Part shown: one piece after another, positions 36,949 to 47,580 of the stretch
Layout of the letters: each line of letters opens with the position of its first letter
Position numbering within the stretch: position 1 is the first letter of the stretch
NCBI RefSeq assembly: GCF_002836945.1
Contig: NZ_NIJM01000016.1
Span: forward strand, 25,102-89,101
Source: Shewanella chilikensis
GTDB lineage: Bacteria > Pseudomonadota > Gammaproteobacteria > Enterobacterales > Shewanellaceae
Reading direction: 5' to 3'
DNA: 64,000 bases
Position numbers and translations under genes: made by a program
The notes under the pieces: model-generated
Seen by the model: only the letters and a program-made list of their open reading frames with translations
Databases searched by the model: none
Told to the model about the DNA's origin: nothing

Positions 36949-39304
36949 GGCTGGCTCCTTTGGCTGAGGACGACAAATAACGGCCACCTGCGGCCAGCAG
37001 CTGAAAACTGCAGGCGGCAACGGCGAAAGATGAAGCTGTGGGATAGCAGGATTGCTGTTCATCCCGTCCGGCTTCGCTGGAAAGCAGCAATTGCCACTGC
37101 TCACCGGCTCCAGGCGGCGGAGATGGCAGACAAAACTGGCTGTTGCTGTCACCGGCATGCAGCAGGATCAGCAGAGCTTCGGTCTGAAGTTTGTTTTCTC
37201 CTTGAGGGCTAATATCTAACTGACGGCTCTTATTGAGCTGATGGCTCTCGCTCAGCTGATGGCTCTTATTCAGCTGAAGGCTCTTATTCAGCTGAAGGCT
37301 CTCTGCCCGCTGAAGGCTCCTATTGAGCTGACGGCTCTGCATCAACTGCAAGCTGCGGCACTGGACTTCGCCCCAATGGCCGGGGGTCATGGCCTCGCCG
37401 GAGGCAGCAAACCAAGCCAGGGCTCTGGGAGCCTGGAGGGCATCGGTGTGAACATAGTCATCGCTGTCATAAAAGCCGCAATCCCGGCGGATATGGATAA
37501 GCCGGCGAACAAAGGCGCCAAGCGCGGTATCTTCCCTGTGCCAATCGAGCCAGCCCAATGGGTTGTCCTGACAATAGGCGTTGTTGTTACCGCTCTGGGA
37601 GTTACCGAACTCATCGCCGGCCAGTAACATGGGCGAGCCCTGGGAGAGCAGTAAACTCGCCAGCAGATTACGGCTCTGACGCGCCCTCAAGGCCAGTATG
37701 GCGGCATCTTTGCTCTCGCCTTCCACGCCATGGTTGGCACTGAAGTTTTCATGGTGACCATCGCGGTTGTTTTCGCCGTTGGCCTGATTGTGCCGCTCGC
37801 GATAGCTCACCAGATCCCTCAGGGTGAAACCATCATGGCTGCAGATAAAGTTGATTGAACTTTGCGGGCCGCGCCCCGAGTGTTCAAACAGATCGCCGGA
37901 GCCGGAAAGGCGCCTGGCAAGCTCGGGCAAGAGCCCGGCATCACCACGCCAGAAACGCCGCAGAGTATCGCGATATCTGTCGTTCCATTCGGCAAAACGA
38001 TTGGGAAATTGCCCCAACTGATAACCGCCCGGGCCTATGTCCCAGGGCTCGGCTATCAGCACACATTGCTGCAGTTCAGGGTCTTGCAGCAAGGCATCGA
38101 ACAATCCGGCGCGATTGCTGAATCCCTGCATCTCACGGCCAAGGCTGGTAGCCAGATCGAAACGAAAGCCATCCACCCCCATGATATCGACCCAGTAACG
38201 CAGCGAGTCCATCAGCAGCTGTACGACTCTTGGATGACTGATATCCAGGCAGTTGCCACAGCCAGAGTCATTGATATAAAAACGCTTATCTGCCGGATGC
38301 AAACGGTAGTAGCTGACGTTATCCAAGCCGCGAAAACTGACGGTCGGCCCCTGGCGGTTACCCTCGGCGCTGTGGTTGAAGACCACATCCAGCACGAGTT
38401 TGATACCGGCATCATGCAGGGCAGAGACCATCTGCTTGAATTCGCCAATGGCATCGTCAGAGGCCGAATATGCCCCATGGGGAGCGAAGAAACCTATGCT
38501 GTTATAACCCCAGTAGTTACTGCGACCACTCTCCAGCAGGAAAGGCTCGGACAGAAAGGCGTGCACCGGCAGCAGTTCGACACAGGTGATCCCGAGCGAC
38601 TTGAGATAAGCTATCGTCACCGGGTGCGCCAAACCGGCAAAGGTGCCGCGAAGCTCAGGGGGGATCCCTGCCATGGCGGCGGTGAAGCCCTTGAGGTGCA
38701 TCTCGTAGATCACTTCATTACGCCATTGGCCGCCCGGTAAGCGCTTACCGGTAAAGCGGGTATCGGCTACCACTTGGCATTTGGGCATGGCCCAGGCGTT
38801 GTCACAGGGATCGGCCCATAAGTCATCCCCTATACCGGCACTGCCGGACTCCCGCTTCGGGGCCCCTGGTACTGGGGGTTCAGCATCCCCCGGATGGCAC
38901 ACAGCGGCCAATGGCCGGCCCTGCTCATCGACTCTGGCATAGCCAAGTTGCCAGGGCCCATACTGCCAGCGACCACAAAAGGCTCTGGCGTAAGGGTCCA
39001 GCAGCAGCTTGGCCGGATTGAATCTGTGCCCTTCCTGAGGCTGATAAGGGCCATGCACCCGATAGCCATAGCAAAGCCCTTCACCGGCCCCCCGCAGCAA
39101 ACCATGGAACACCTGTTGCGAGGACGGCATAAGCTCGAAACGGCCCGACTCACGCCATTGGCCATTTTTGAATTCAAACAGGCACAGCTCTACCCGGGTT
39201 GCATGAGCCGAAAACAGCGCAAAATTCACCCCTTCCGGCTCGCCATTGGCTTCATGTACCAGAGTTGAGCCCAGAGGCCAGGGTTTGCCTGCAAGCATCT
39301 GCAT
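36941..39304 (-). CDS. glgX: glycogen debranching enzyme
   Basis: Hydrolyses alpha-1,6 branches left by the phosphorylase. The 787-residue GH13 protein has a CBM48 N-terminal domain (about 10-110) and a catalytic barrel with GFRFDLA (nucleophile), LIAEPWDIG (acid/base) and FICSHDGFTLRD. It is longer than the usual 650-720 residues because the C-terminal beta domain carries a Gln/Leu/Ser-rich insertion of eight six-residue units (about residues 652-699). The ATG overlaps the glgB stop (ATGA) and has GGAG upstream. Confidence 0.95.
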   Translation of the reverse strand: MQMLAGKPWPLGSTLVHEANGEPEGVNFALFSAHATRVELCLFEFKNGQWRESGRFELMPSSQQVFHGLLRGAGEGLCYGYRVHGPYQPQEGHRFNPAKLLLDPYARAFCGRWQYGPWQLGYARVDEQGRPLAAVCHPGDAEPPVPGAPKRESGSAGIGDDLWADPCDNAWAMPKCQVVADTRFTGKRLPGGQWRNEVIYEMHLKGFTAAMAGIPPELRGTFAGLAHPVTIAYLKSLGITCVELLPVHAFLSEPFLLESGRSNYWGYNSIGFFAPHGAYSASDDAIGEFKQMVSALHDAGIKLVLDVVFNHSAEGNRQGPTVSFRGLDNVSYYRLHPADKRFYINDSGCGNCLDISHPRVVQLLMDSLRYWVDIMGVDGFRFDLATSLGREMQGFSNRAGLFDALLQDPELQQCVLIAEPWDIGPGGYQLGQFPNRFAEWNDRYRDTLRRFWRGDAGLLPELARRLSGSGDLFEHSGRGPQSSINFICSHDGFTLRDLVSYRERHNQANGENNRDGHHENFSANHGVEGESKDAAILALRARQSRNLLASLLLSQGSPMLLAGDEFGNSQSGNNNAYCQDNPLGWLDWHREDTALGAFVRRLIHIRRDCGFYDSDDYVHTDALQAPRALAWFAASGEAMTPGHWGEVQCRSLQLMQSRQLNRSLQRAESLQLNKSLQLNKSHQLSESHQLNKSRQLDISPQGENKLQTEALLILLHAGDSNSQFCLPSPPPGAGEQWQLLLSSEAGRDEQQSCYPTASSFAVAACSFQLLAAGGRYLSSSAKGASHD
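37208..37351 (-). repeat. 18-base tandem repeat inside glgX
   Basis: Eight units of 18 bases encode hexapeptides of consensus [LHR]QLNKS: LQLMQS, RQLNRS, LQRAES, LQLNKS, LQLNKS, HQLSES, HQLNKS, RQLDIS. The frame is kept. The two central LQLNKS units are nearly identical in DNA, pointing to recent slippage or duplication. Confidence 0.9.
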
Positions 39305-41574
39305 CAGCCACGCTCCAAGGCGAAATAGACGCTCGCCAGTGGCGGCACCCGGATCAGCGCGCTATATGGCATGCCCTGCCAGGGGATCTCCTCGGCTTCC
39401 ATGCCTCCGGCGTTGCCTTGATTACTGCCGCCGTAGAATGCGCTGTCGCTGTTGAGCAGCTCGCGGTAACGTCCGGGCTCTGGCAATCCCAGTCGATAGC
39501 CTTCCCTGACACAAGGGGTAAAGTTACAGATAACCAGCACCATGTTGCCGTCGGAATCGATACGCGTAAACGCCAGCAGGCTGTGCTGACTGTCGTTGCA
39601 GTCGAGCCAGCGAAACCCTTGCGGCTCGCCGTCACACTGCCACAATGACGGCTGCCGGCGGTAACAGAGGTTAAGATCCCGCACCCAATCGCTGAGCCCC
39701 TGATGAGACGGATACTGCAGCAGATGCCAGTCGAGGCTGAAGTCATGTTGCCATTCGCGCCGCTGGCCAAACTCGCCGCCCATAAACAGCAGCTTTTTCC
39801 CCGGATGAGCCCACATAAAACCGTAAAAAGCCCGCAGCGTGGCAAACTTCTGCCAGTCATCGCCGGGGATCTTCTCCAACAAGGCGCGCTTGCCATGCAC
39901 CACTTCATCGTGACTCAGCGACAAAATAAACTGCTCGGTATAGGCATAGATGAGGGAAAAAGTCAGTTGCCCATGGTGATAGCTGCGATGTACCGGCTCC
40001 TTGGTGAGATAATCCAAGGTGTCGTGCATCCAGCCCATATTCCATTTGAAGCCGAATCCCAAGCCGCCGGCAGCGACATCCCGGCTGACGCCATCCCAGG
40101 CGGTGGACTCTTCGGCTATCATGATGATCCCCGGGTACTCATGGTAGAGACGCGTGTTGAGCTGCTGCAAAAAGGCTATCGCTTCCATATTTTCACGGCC
40201 GCCATATTCGTTGGCCTGCCACTGGCCCTCTTCGCGGCTGTAATCCAGATAGAGCATGGAGGACACGGCATCGAGGCGCAGGCCATCGAAATGAAACTCC
40301 TCCAGCCAATAGCAGGCATTGCTGAGCAGAAAACTCTGCACCTCTTTGCGGCCATAGTTGTAGATCAAGGTGTCCCAGTCGGGATGACGGCCACGGCGGG
40401 GATCTTCATGTTCATACAGGCAAGTGCCATCAAAATGCGCCAGGCCGTGGGGGTCGGAAGGAAAGTGCGCCGCCACCCAGTCGAGCAGCACACCGATACC
40501 CGCCCTGTGGCAGGCATCCACCAGCAGTTTAAGCCCCTCGGGATCGCCAAACCTATGACTGGGAGCAAACAGCCCCACGGGTTGATAGCCCCAGGAACCG
40601 TCGAAGGGGTATTCACTCAACGGCATAAATTCCACATGGGTAAAGCCGTGAGATTGCAGGTAAGGCACCAAGAGTTCGGCCACCTCTGCGTAGCTGAGAA
40701 AACCGCCTTCACCGTTACGCCGCCAGGATCCCAGATGCAGCTCATAGATACTGACCGCCTGTCGGTGCCAGGCTCTTTGCGCCCTGGCGGCCATCCAATC
40801 ACTGTCCTGCCATTGCCAATCACTGTCCGCCATCGGCACTATCGAGGCGTTGTGGGGCGCACCTTGCATCTGTCTGGCGCAGGGGTCGGCCTTTTCCAGC
40901 CAGCTGCCATCCTGGGTTTGCAGCAAAAATTTATAGTGCTCACCGCCCTGGATTTGCGGCAAAAACAGCTCCCAAAGACCTGATGCCGGGTGGCGGCGCA
41001 TGCTGTGGCGACGCCTGTCCCAATGGTTGAAATCCCCCAGCAAAGACACGCTTTTGGCATTGGGAGCCCAAACACAAAAACGTACACCTTTTACGCCTTG
41101 GCACTCCAGCCAATTGGCACCGAGCAACTGCCAGCCTTTCAGCAGACAGCCTTCATTGAAGAGAAAGCATGCCTGTTCATCGAGCGAAGCATCAAAGCGG
41201 TAAGGGTCGTCCAGCACCAGCTCCGCCTGGGGATAGCTGATGCGGAGCCTATAGTCGAAGGGTTTGACCCTGCGCCCCATAAAGCCACTGAACAGGGGCT
41301 CGGCGCCAACGACAGGGTTAAGCTCGGCCACCTTACGGCCGGTTTTCGCATCCAGCACCTCGATGGCGGCGGCGCCGGGCAGCACGGCGCGCAGTAGCAA
41401 GCGGCTGCGGCCATTTTGCTCAACCAGATGCATTCCGAGCCAGGCGAAGGGATCGCCATGGCGCCCTTCGGCCAAGGCGCAGGCAGCGGCAAAGTCCAGT
41501 TCCGGGACCAGGCTTTCCTGCATTGGCTCACTAAAGTGCGGCGCGGGTTCATTGGCGACGATTTGCTGTTTCAT
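39304..41574 (-). CDS. glgB: 1,4-alpha-glucan branching enzyme
   Basis: Introduces alpha-1,6 branches into glycogen. The 756-residue protein has an N-terminal domain (about 25-120), a CBM48 module (about 130-230, GDFNHWD) and a GH13 barrel with [12 protein letters not shown] (nucleophile), [11 protein letters not shown] (acid/base) and SHDEVVHGK, then a C-terminal beta domain. Two ATGs lie six bases apart; the one at 41574 is better spaced from the GGAG site. The gene overlaps the end of malQ by 26 bases. Confidence 0.96.
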   Translation of the reverse strand: MKQQIVANEPAPHFSEPMQESLVPELDFAAACALAEGRHGDPFAWLGMHLVEQNGRSRLLLRAVLPGAAAIEVLDAKTGRKVAELNPVVGAEPLFSGFMGRRVKPFDYRLRISYPQAELVLDDPYRFDASLDEQACFLFNEGCLLKGWQLLGANWLECQGVKGVRFCVWAPNAKSVSLLGDFNHWDRRRHSMRRHPASGLWELFLPQIQGGEHYKFLLQTQDGSWLEKADPCARQMQGAPHNASIVPMADSDWQWQDSDWMAARAQRAWHRQAVSIYELHLGSWRRNGEGGFLSYAEVAELLVPYLQSHGFTHVEFMPLSEYPFDGSWGYQPVGLFAPSHRFGDPEGLKLLVDACHRAGIGVLLDWVAAHFPSDPHGLAHFDGTCLYEHEDPRRGRHPDWDTLIYNYGRKEVQSFLLSNACYWLEEFHFDGLRLDAVSSMLYLDYSREEGQWQANEYGGRENMEAIAFLQQLNTRLYHEYPGIIMIAEESTAWDGVSRDVAAGGLGFGFKWNMGWMHDTLDYLTKEPVHRSYHHGQLTFSLIYAYTEQFILSLSHDEVVHGKRALLEKIPGDDWQKFATLRAFYGFMWAHPGKKLLFMGGEFGQRREWQHDFSLDWHLLQYPSHQGLSDWVRDLNLCYRRQPSLWQCDGEPQGFRWLDCNDSQHSLLAFTRIDSDGNMVLVICNFTPCVREGYRLGLPEPGRYRELLNSDSAFYGGSNQGNAGGMEAEEIPWQGMPYSALIRVPPLASVYFALERG

Positions 41575-43813
41575 CTGCATCTCCTGTTGATTGAGCTCGA
41601 AGCCGCTCCGGTTCAGCGCTGCAACTTTGCTCGCGCACCCGGCGGATATCCCTGAGCAGGTTTTGCAGCAGCTCGGAATCATTGAGCCTTTCCACGGCCA
41701 ACGAATAACGTCGGCGCCAGTTGGGATACTCAGCGCTGGTGCCCGGGATATTGACCGCCACCTTATCGCCGAGCAGATCTGTCAGCGGCAGGCTGAAAAG
41801 CGCACTGCGCCCCGAGGCGACTGTGACGGCGAGGTTATGGATCAAGTTGTGGGTATAGGTGACAGAGTTCGGCTCAAGTGAAACTTTTAACTTGTTTTCA
41901 AAGGGATAAAATTGCGACAGCCAAACTTCAAGAGCCTGAATATCCCTGCGGCGGTCTTCGCTTTCCCTTGCGTATTGTTCAGCGCCCAGCAGGCCAATTT
42001 CCCACCTGAGCCTGAGATCTTCTTCTTCCAGCCAGACTTTGAGCGGCGCTACATCATGGTTGCTCAGCATCATGATGGCGTTTGGCTTGTAGTCATTTGG
42101 CGGCCGAAATCCACCAAAGTCAGGGAAATCCTGCTGCTCACGGCAAAAATAGAACAGCTCATTGGAGTACAGCCCGCCAAGCTTAAGCGGCGCTACGATT
42201 TGCGCTGGCACCAGCCCAAGGTCTTCGCCAATCACCAGGCAGCGGGCACGCTGGCTCTCCAGCAATAAAATCGCCAGCAGGGTATCGAAGGGGTAATAGA
42301 CATAGGCGCCTTCAGGCTCGCCAGACTCAGTTTCGACTGCAGTTTCAATCTGGTTTTCGGCGCCGGCCGGCCACCACCAGAGACGAAACAGCGACATCAC
42401 GTGATCTATCCGAATGGCACCACAGTGGCGCATGTTGGTGCGCAGCAACTCAATAAAGTGACTAAAATCTGCCTGCTTGAGACCGACGGGATCCAGAGGC
42501 GTCAGCCCCCAGTTCTGCCCCTGGGGCGCAAAGGCATCCGGCGGCGCCCCTATGCTGGCACCTTGGCAAAACTGACTCTGATGCTGACTCACCTCAGTGC
42601 CGCTGCCAACTGTGCCGACAGCCAGATCCCGGATAAGGCCGATACTCATGCCGGCTTCTATGGCGCGGGATTGACACAAGGCCAACTGCTCTTCGGCAAC
42701 AAACTGCAGATAGAGATAAAAGTTGGCATCTGTGGGCCAATCTCCGGTGGCGAAACTCGCCTGCTCCCGGGCATAGTGCTGCAACGCCAGTCCCTCCCGA
42801 CTCACAAAGCCTTCGTAGCCCAGGCGCCTGGGAGCATCCTTGGGCAAAGCGTTGAAACGCAGCCACATTGCTTTGAGGCGGGCACACTTATCACGGCTGA
42901 CAGCGGCATAGTCTAGCCAAGGGCTGAAGGCCGTTTGCTCGGCAAAAGATTCAGCATCACGGATTGATGCCATCCCTTCGGCGCAGAGCGGCGGCGAGAT
43001 ATACAAGGGGTGCAGGCGGCGTCTGTCTATTGGGCTGTAGGGACTTGGGGAGGCATCCTCAGTGAGCGCCAGCGCATGCAGGGGGTTGAGCAGAATAAAG
43101 TCCAGCCCCTTGGGGGCCAGTTGGGTTATCAGCTTCAGTAAGGCTCCAAAGTCGCCCATTGCCTCTGGGCCGGGAGTATCCTCCTGCCAGAGCGAAAACA
43201 ACTGCACGCTGACGCCCCAGGGCCTGCGGTGAGGCTCGGTTTGCCGCGCCCTGTTTTTTTGCAGTACGCCTTGAAAGGCCTGCCTTGGCGCCACCATCAA
43301 GGTGCCCATAGCAAGCAGCTTCTCCTCGCCATCAGGCTCGATGATAGATAAAGACACCCTGTGGTAGCCAAGTCCTGCGGCAATGCCACAGTTGCCGGAA
43401 ACCTCGTCCAGTTTAAGCTCGAGCTCAAGATAGCAGCGCTCACCGATACGATAATCGCCGCGCACCGGGCAGTCTGCCGCTGAAAAGCTGACAACAAACT
43501 CCTCACCCAGTTCACTCGTCAGCGTCAGCTGCATCGCCTTGGATGGCAAAGACTGCGCCTCGAGTCTGAACCTCAGACCGAGACTGTCGAGATAGCACCA
43601 CTGAAATGAAGGCAACAGCTGCTGCCAGGGCTCGGCATCGAGCTGATAGATCCGCCGCTCAATCCAGAGCTCGCTCGCCTCTTCGGGTATAGGGCCACAC
43701 ATGGCGCTGAGGATCTGTTTGCGTGTGCCGGCCGATGTAGGGCAAAAACGCCCATAGCTGTCGCTGAAGCCGTCCCCTATCCCTTGCAGATACAGCAACT
43801 TCTCCAGTCCCAT
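41549..43813 (-). CDS. malQ: 4-alpha-glucanotransferase (amylomaltase)
   Basis: Transfers maltodextrin segments between glucans, linking glycogen turnover to malto-oligosaccharides. The 754-residue GH77 protein has an extended N-terminal part (about 1-190) before the barrel, with the catalytic stretches [14 protein letters not shown] (nucleophile), [10 protein letters not shown] (acid/base) and [14 protein letters not shown]. The ATG at 43813 has GGAG upstream. It is the first gene of malQ-glgB-glgX-glgP-glgC-glgA, whose promoter must lie in 43814-44154. Confidence 0.95.
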   Translation of the reverse strand: MGLEKLLYLQGIGDGFSDSYGRFCPTSAGTRKQILSAMCGPIPEEASELWIERRIYQLDAEPWQQLLPSFQWCYLDSLGLRFRLEAQSLPSKAMQLTLTSELGEEFVVSFSAADCPVRGDYRIGERCYLELELKLDEVSGNCGIAAGLGYHRVSLSIIEPDGEEKLLAMGTLMVAPRQAFQGVLQKNRARQTEPHRRPWGVSVQLFSLWQEDTPGPEAMGDFGALLKLITQLAPKGLDFILLNPLHALALTEDASPSPYSPIDRRRLHPLYISPPLCAEGMASIRDAESFAEQTAFSPWLDYAAVSRDKCARLKAMWLRFNALPKDAPRRLGYEGFVSREGLALQHYAREQASFATGDWPTDANFYLYLQFVAEEQLALCQSRAIEAGMSIGLIRDLAVGTVGSGTEVSQHQSQFCQGASIGAPPDAFAPQGQNWGLTPLDPVGLKQADFSHFIELLRTNMRHCGAIRIDHVMSLFRLWWWPAGAENQIETAVETESGEPEGAYVYYPFDTLLAILLLESQRARCLVIGEDLGLVPAQIVAPLKLGGLYSNELFYFCREQQDFPDFGGFRPPNDYKPNAIMMLSNHDVAPLKVWLEEEDLRLRWEIGLLGAEQYARESEDRRRDIQALEVWLSQFYPFENKLKVSLEPNSVTYTHNLIHNLAVTVASGRSALFSLPLTDLLGDKVAVNIPGTSAEYPNWRRRYSLAVERLNDSELLQNLLRDIRRVREQSCSAEPERLRAQSTGDADETANRRQ

Positions 43814-44154
43814 CTCAGCACTCCACGCCAATCACCTTAAGTTCCCTGTGAGCAGATAGCATGCCAGGGCAAAATAACAGCAATAAGACAGAGGTGTGTC
43901 AGCCAAGTGACAAGTATTTAATATTTTAATTCAGTAGCTTGTGAAAATTCGCCCTGATGCTTGGCGAGCGTCTCGCAAAAGGCATCAAAAGTAAATGAGT
44001 TGCACCAATGACTCAAGACTGTGCAATCTTTCACCAATTGAGTGCAAGACATCGCCGACAAAAGCCGGGATTGGCAACCAGGGGTTGAAAACGGGGTTCA
44101 GACAGAAATCAATCTTGGGGTCGCTGACGGCGACCCGCTTGTAAAGAGGAAAGC
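43814..44154. other. glycogen-operon promoter region and MarR gene end
   Basis: 341 bases without a gene. It must contain the promoter of the malQ-glg operon. A hairpin GGGTCGC-tgacg-GCGACCC (44118-44136) just past the MarR stop is a weak terminator candidate, as no good T-run follows on the minus strand. Confidence 0.5.
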
Positions 44155-44667
44155 TCAGCTCTTGGTTTGCTTTGGGGTCACAGCTTCCGGCTCATCGCTC
44201 GGCTGAATTTGTCCCACCAGCAGCATGGGGGCGGCATCCAGCTCTTCGGCATCCATCATGGTGGCAATCCGCTCCACGGCCGACAAGAGCTGGCTCTGCT
44301 CCCAGGCCTCCAGCGCCTGATAGCGCTTGATAAAGTGCTCCTGCAGCGGTTTGGGCGCCTGTGCCAGCAAGGCAGCACCGGACTCACTAAGCAACAGGTG
44401 TACCTTGCGCTTATCGGTTTGGCTGCGCTGACGTATAACCAAGCCCTTGGCTTCAAGACGGTCGATGATAGTGGTGACTGTGGCAGGACTCAGATTGATC
44501 TCGGTCGCCACCTGTTTGGCGAGCGGCGATCCCATGGAAGCGATTTTCTGCATCACCATAAGCTGCGGTCCGGTGAGGCCCGAGTGCTTACTCAGTTGCC
44601 TGGAATGCAAGTCGATGGCGCGGATCACTTTGCGCAGCGAGATTAATAACTGCTCATACTTTTCCAT
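44155..44667 (-). CDS. MarR family transcriptional regulator
   Basis: A 170-residue regulator with the MarR winged-helix fold: LTGPQLMVMQKIASMG near residues 31-46, recognition-helix region INLSPATVTTIIDRLEAKGLV near 57-77, and the wing RQRSQTDKRKVHLLLSESG near 79-97. A polar tail of about 25 residues follows. It is divergent from the ablA operon across 271 bases that hold two palindromes, so control of ablA is plausible. The effector is unknown. Confidence 0.88.
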   Translation of the reverse strand: MEKYEQLLISLRKVIRAIDLHSRQLSKHSGLTGPQLMVMQKIASMGSPLAKQVATEINLSPATVTTIIDRLEAKGLVIRQRSQTDKRKVHLLLSESGAALLAQAPKPLQEHFIKRYQALEAWEQSQLLSAVERIATMMDAEELDAAPMLLVGQIQPSDEPEAVTPKQTKS

Positions 44668-44820
44668 GAATACTTCCTACTCACACTGGTTCGAAAAGGG
44701 CTACTGAAATCACAGCTAGCCGAAAGGCGCCAGCTTATCAGAAAAGCCCGGCAAACTCATAGCCCATCAACTTAATAGCTGAATTTCCCAAAGTGTCTGC
44801 GCCGACAAACGCAACTTTAG

Positions 44821-44887
44821 ATCAACAAATCATTCATCTTTTGTTGATACGAAAACCTCATAATGCAATCATTAGACAACTAACGAT
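44821..44887. promoter_or_regulatory. two palindromes between MarR gene and ablA, candidate operators
   Basis: Perfect nine-base arms ATCAACAAA (44821-44829) and TTTGTTGAT (44840-44848) are followed by an imperfect palindrome ATCATTAG-acaa-CTAACGAT (44868-44887). They lie 50-120 bases before the ablA start. Symmetry and position fit binding of the divergent MarR dimer; direct evidence is lacking. Confidence 0.5.
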
Positions 44888-44938
44888 TAGGGCTCAAATT
44901 AATTATTGAGTATTAATTATCAGAAAAGGACTATCCCC

Positions 44939-46126
44939 ATGTCGGCCACCAGCCTGAAGTACAAGAGCGAAGAAAATCCTATTCCACTGAAAGTCATCAC
45001 AGAGAAGCGGCCATTTTCCAGCCATCAGGCGCTGATGCAGTTTGATGTTGCCAATCGCTCCTGGCGGGAAACCTTGTCGCTGAGCTTTAAGAATGACAAG
45101 CAACTATCCCAGGTATTCAACAATATTCGCGCGGTTGATGACCAAGTTTATGAAGTGATTGCCGCCAGGATCACCCCTTATATAGCCCAGCTGATGGACA
45201 AAGATGATCCCAAATGCCCAATTCGGTTGCAGTATGTTCCAGAACAGGATGAGTTGGAGGTCGCCCCCCATGAAATGGGCGATCAATTGGCGGAAGATGA
45301 CATGATGCCCGAAGGCACCTCGATAGTGCACAGGTATCCCAACCGGGTGTTGTTCCTGGTACACAACATCTGCGGCTCCTATTGCCGCCACTGCACCCGC
45401 AAACGCATGGTGTCCGATCCGCTCAACGTGATCTCCATGGACAGAATACGTCGCTCGGTGGAGTATCTGCGCCAACATACAGAGGTGCAGGACGTGCTCC
45501 TGTCGGGCGGCGATCCTTTGCTGCTCACAGATGACAAACTGGATGAAATTCTGTCTATGATCCGAGAGGCCAGACCGGATCTGAAAATACTGCGTATCGG
45601 CAGCCGTTTATTGGCGCAGCTTCCTACCCGGGTCACGCCCGAGTTGTGCCGGGTACTGAAGCGTAACCGAGTCACACTGATCAACACCCAAGTAAACCAT
45701 CCCAGAGAAATCACCCCTTTATTCAGCAAACATATCACTATGCTCAGGGAAACCGGCATCATGCTCGGCAACCAGAGCGTACTGATCAAAGGCGTCAACG
45801 ACAGCATAGATACTATGCAGGAACTGGTGATGGAGTTGGTATCCATAGGCATACGTCCCTATTACGTCTATGCCATGGATCCGGCGCCGGGTAACAGCAA
45901 GTTTCAGGTCAGTTATCAGCGAATGCTGAAAATCTATCACGGCATCCGCGGCTGGGTATCCGGCCCGGCTATTCCCACCTTTATCGTCGATGGCGTCGGC
46001 GGCCTGGGCAAAATGCCGGTGCAGCCGGAATATGTCAGCAGGCAAACTGGCTCGGAAGGCGAGCGCCTGATAGCCACCAACTTTGAGGGGCGCAGTGCCG
46101 ACGTATCATTCCTGCTACAGGAGTAA
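44939..46126 (+). CDS. ablA: L-lysine 2,3-aminomutase (KamA/AblA family radical SAM enzyme)
   Basis: Converts L-lysine to L-beta-lysine using a [4Fe-4S] cluster, S-adenosylmethionine and pyridoxal phosphate. The 395-residue protein has the cluster motif CGSYCRHC (Cys145, Cys149, Cys152). FIVDGVGGLGK aligns with the PLP-lysine region of the clostridial enzyme, making Lys358 the PLP lysine. Asp314 and Asp351 are spaced 37 apart, exactly as the two lysine-binding aspartates (293 and 330) of that enzyme, which favours lysine over glutamate as substrate. The ATG at 44939 follows AAAAGGA. It heads an operon with a symporter and ablB. Confidence 0.9.
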   Translation: MSATSLKYKSEENPIPLKVITEKRPFSSHQALMQFDVANRSWRETLSLSFKNDKQLSQVFNNIRAVDDQVYEVIAARITPYIAQLMDKDDPKCPIRLQYVPEQDELEVAPHEMGDQLAEDDMMPEGTSIVHRYPNRVLFLVHNICGSYCRHCTRKRMVSDPLNVISMDRIRRSVEYLRQHTEVQDVLLSGGDPLLLTDDKLDEILSMIREARPDLKILRIGSRLLAQLPTRVTPELCRVLKRNRVTLINTQVNHPREITPLFSKHITMLRETGIMLGNQSVLIKGVNDSIDTMQELVMELVSIGIRPYYVYAMDPAPGNSKFQVSYQRMLKIYHGIRGWVSGPAIPTFIVDGVGGLGKMPVQPEYVSRQTGSEGERLIATNFEGRSADVSFLLQE

Positions 46127-46129
46127 TCC

Positions 46130-47575
46130 ATGCACCCTTTGGATTATGGGATTTTCCTGGCGTACCTCGTAGGTTTACTTGGGTTTGGTTACTTCCATTT
46201 CAAACGCCACAGTGACGGTGATGACTACTATCTCGGTGGCCGTAATATCAAAGCCAGGCACGTAGGCTTTTCCATTGCCGCCACGGATGTGGGCGGCGGA
46301 TTTTCCATAGGTCTTGCCGGTTTCGGCTTCAGTATGGGGCTGGCGGGCAGCTGGCTGCTGTTTACCGGTTTGCTGGGGGCCTGGTTATCGGCTGTGTTTG
46401 TTATTCCCAGGGTCAAACGTCTGGAGCAGGGCGAGCGCTTTTATACCTATCCGGATCTGCTCAAGCACAGATTCGGGGCCAGAGTCGCCATGTTGGCCGC
46501 CTTGATCTCCTGTATCGGGTATCTGGGGTTTACCGGCGCGCAGATCCTCGCCGGTGCCAAACTGGCGGCCGCGACCCTGTTGCCCAAGGGCTTCGATGCC
46601 TTGCCGCCGCTGCAGTTGGCACTCTGGGTCATAGGCGGAACCACCATACTTTACACTGTATTTGGGGGGCTCAAGGCGGTTATCTATACCGACAGCGTAC
46701 AGTGGCTCATTTTATTGCTGGGCTTGATTGGCTTTACCCTGCCCTACGCCCTGGTGGAGGTCGGTGGCTGGCAGGGGCTGAGCCGCAATCTACCGCCGTC
46801 CCACATGTCACTGACCGCTATAGATCCCATCACGGCCATCAATTGGCTACTCACCATCACACCTGTGTGGCTAATTGCCATGACTCTCTATCAGCGAATG
46901 TTTGCCTGTAAAGATAGCGCCACCGCCAAGCGCGCCTGGTATCTGGCCGGGGTGCTTGAGTATCCCCTGATGGCGATATCCGGGGTTTTATTGGGGATGT
47001 GCGCCAGAGTCATGTTGCCACATATGGACAGTGAAATGGCGGTGCCGGCGATGATCCGCGATCTCTTGCCAATGGGCTTTACCGGGCTGATTATCGCGGC
47101 ATACTTTTCCGCCATCATGTCCACCGCCGACAGTTGCCTGATGGCGGCATCCGGCAACCTGACCCAAGATCTGCTCGGGCTGGATCCCAGAGGGAACAAC
47201 ACCCTGAGACTGTCGATGATTGCCACTCTATTGCTGGGGCTGGCAGCCATCTACCTCGCCAGTCAGGCCAGGCAGGTATTGGATGCCATTCTCTATGCTT
47301 ATGCCTTTATGGTTTCCGGGCTGTTTGTCCCAACTCTGGCGGCGCTGTTTTGGTCCAGAGTCAGCTCCACTGCGGCACTTTGCGCCATGTTAGGGGGCGG
47401 CCTCACGGCGTTGGCGCTACTGACAGAGTTGCTCAAGCTGCCGGATGGCTTGGCAAAACTCGGTCTGGATCCCAGTATCTATGGCATTTTGGTCTCCGCC
47501 GGATTGTTGCTACTAGTCAATGTCATTCACCAACCAGCTCCCAAGCCCAGGCTCACCTCACATCAGGACAGTTAA
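46130..47575 (+). CDS. sodium:solute symporter (SSS family) within the abl operon
   Basis: A 481-residue inner-membrane protein with about 13 hydrophobic segments. Family features include the N-terminal FHFKRHSDGDDYYLGGRNI, the TDVGGGFSIGLAG helix and the sodium-site region AAYFSAIMSTADSCLM near residues 323-338. It starts three bases after the ablA stop and is followed after five bases by ablB, so all three are co-transcribed. Placement suggests transport of lysine, beta-lysine or acetyl-beta-lysine, but SSS substrates are diverse (proline, pantothenate, sugars) and this is inference. Confidence 0.9.
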   Translation: MHPLDYGIFLAYLVGLLGFGYFHFKRHSDGDDYYLGGRNIKARHVGFSIAATDVGGGFSIGLAGFGFSMGLAGSWLLFTGLLGAWLSAVFVIPRVKRLEQGERFYTYPDLLKHRFGARVAMLAALISCIGYLGFTGAQILAGAKLAAATLLPKGFDALPPLQLALWVIGGTTILYTVFGGLKAVIYTDSVQWLILLLGLIGFTLPYALVEVGGWQGLSRNLPPSHMSLTAIDPITAINWLLTITPVWLIAMTLYQRMFACKDSATAKRAWYLAGVLEYPLMAISGVLLGMCARVMLPHMDSEMAVPAMIRDLLPMGFTGLIIAAYFSAIMSTADSCLMAASGNLTQDLLGLDPRGNNTLRLSMIATLLLGLAAIYLASQARQVLDAILYAYAFMVSGLFVPTLAALFWSRVSSTAALCAMLGGGLTALALLTELLKLPDGLAKLGLDPSIYGILVSAGLLLLVNVIHQPAPKPRLTSHQDS

Positions 47576-47580
47576 CACTC

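Noticed and set aside
39703..40983. 426-codon antisense frame within glgB
   Set aside because: It is wholly opposite a clear branching-enzyme gene; long antisense frames are common in such GC-rich genes and the translation resembles nothing.
44939..46126. Glutamate 2,3-aminomutase as the function of the KamA-family gene
   Set aside because: Both lysine-binding aspartates of lysine 2,3-aminomutase are kept (Asp314, Asp351), and an AblB acetyltransferase is in the same operon.
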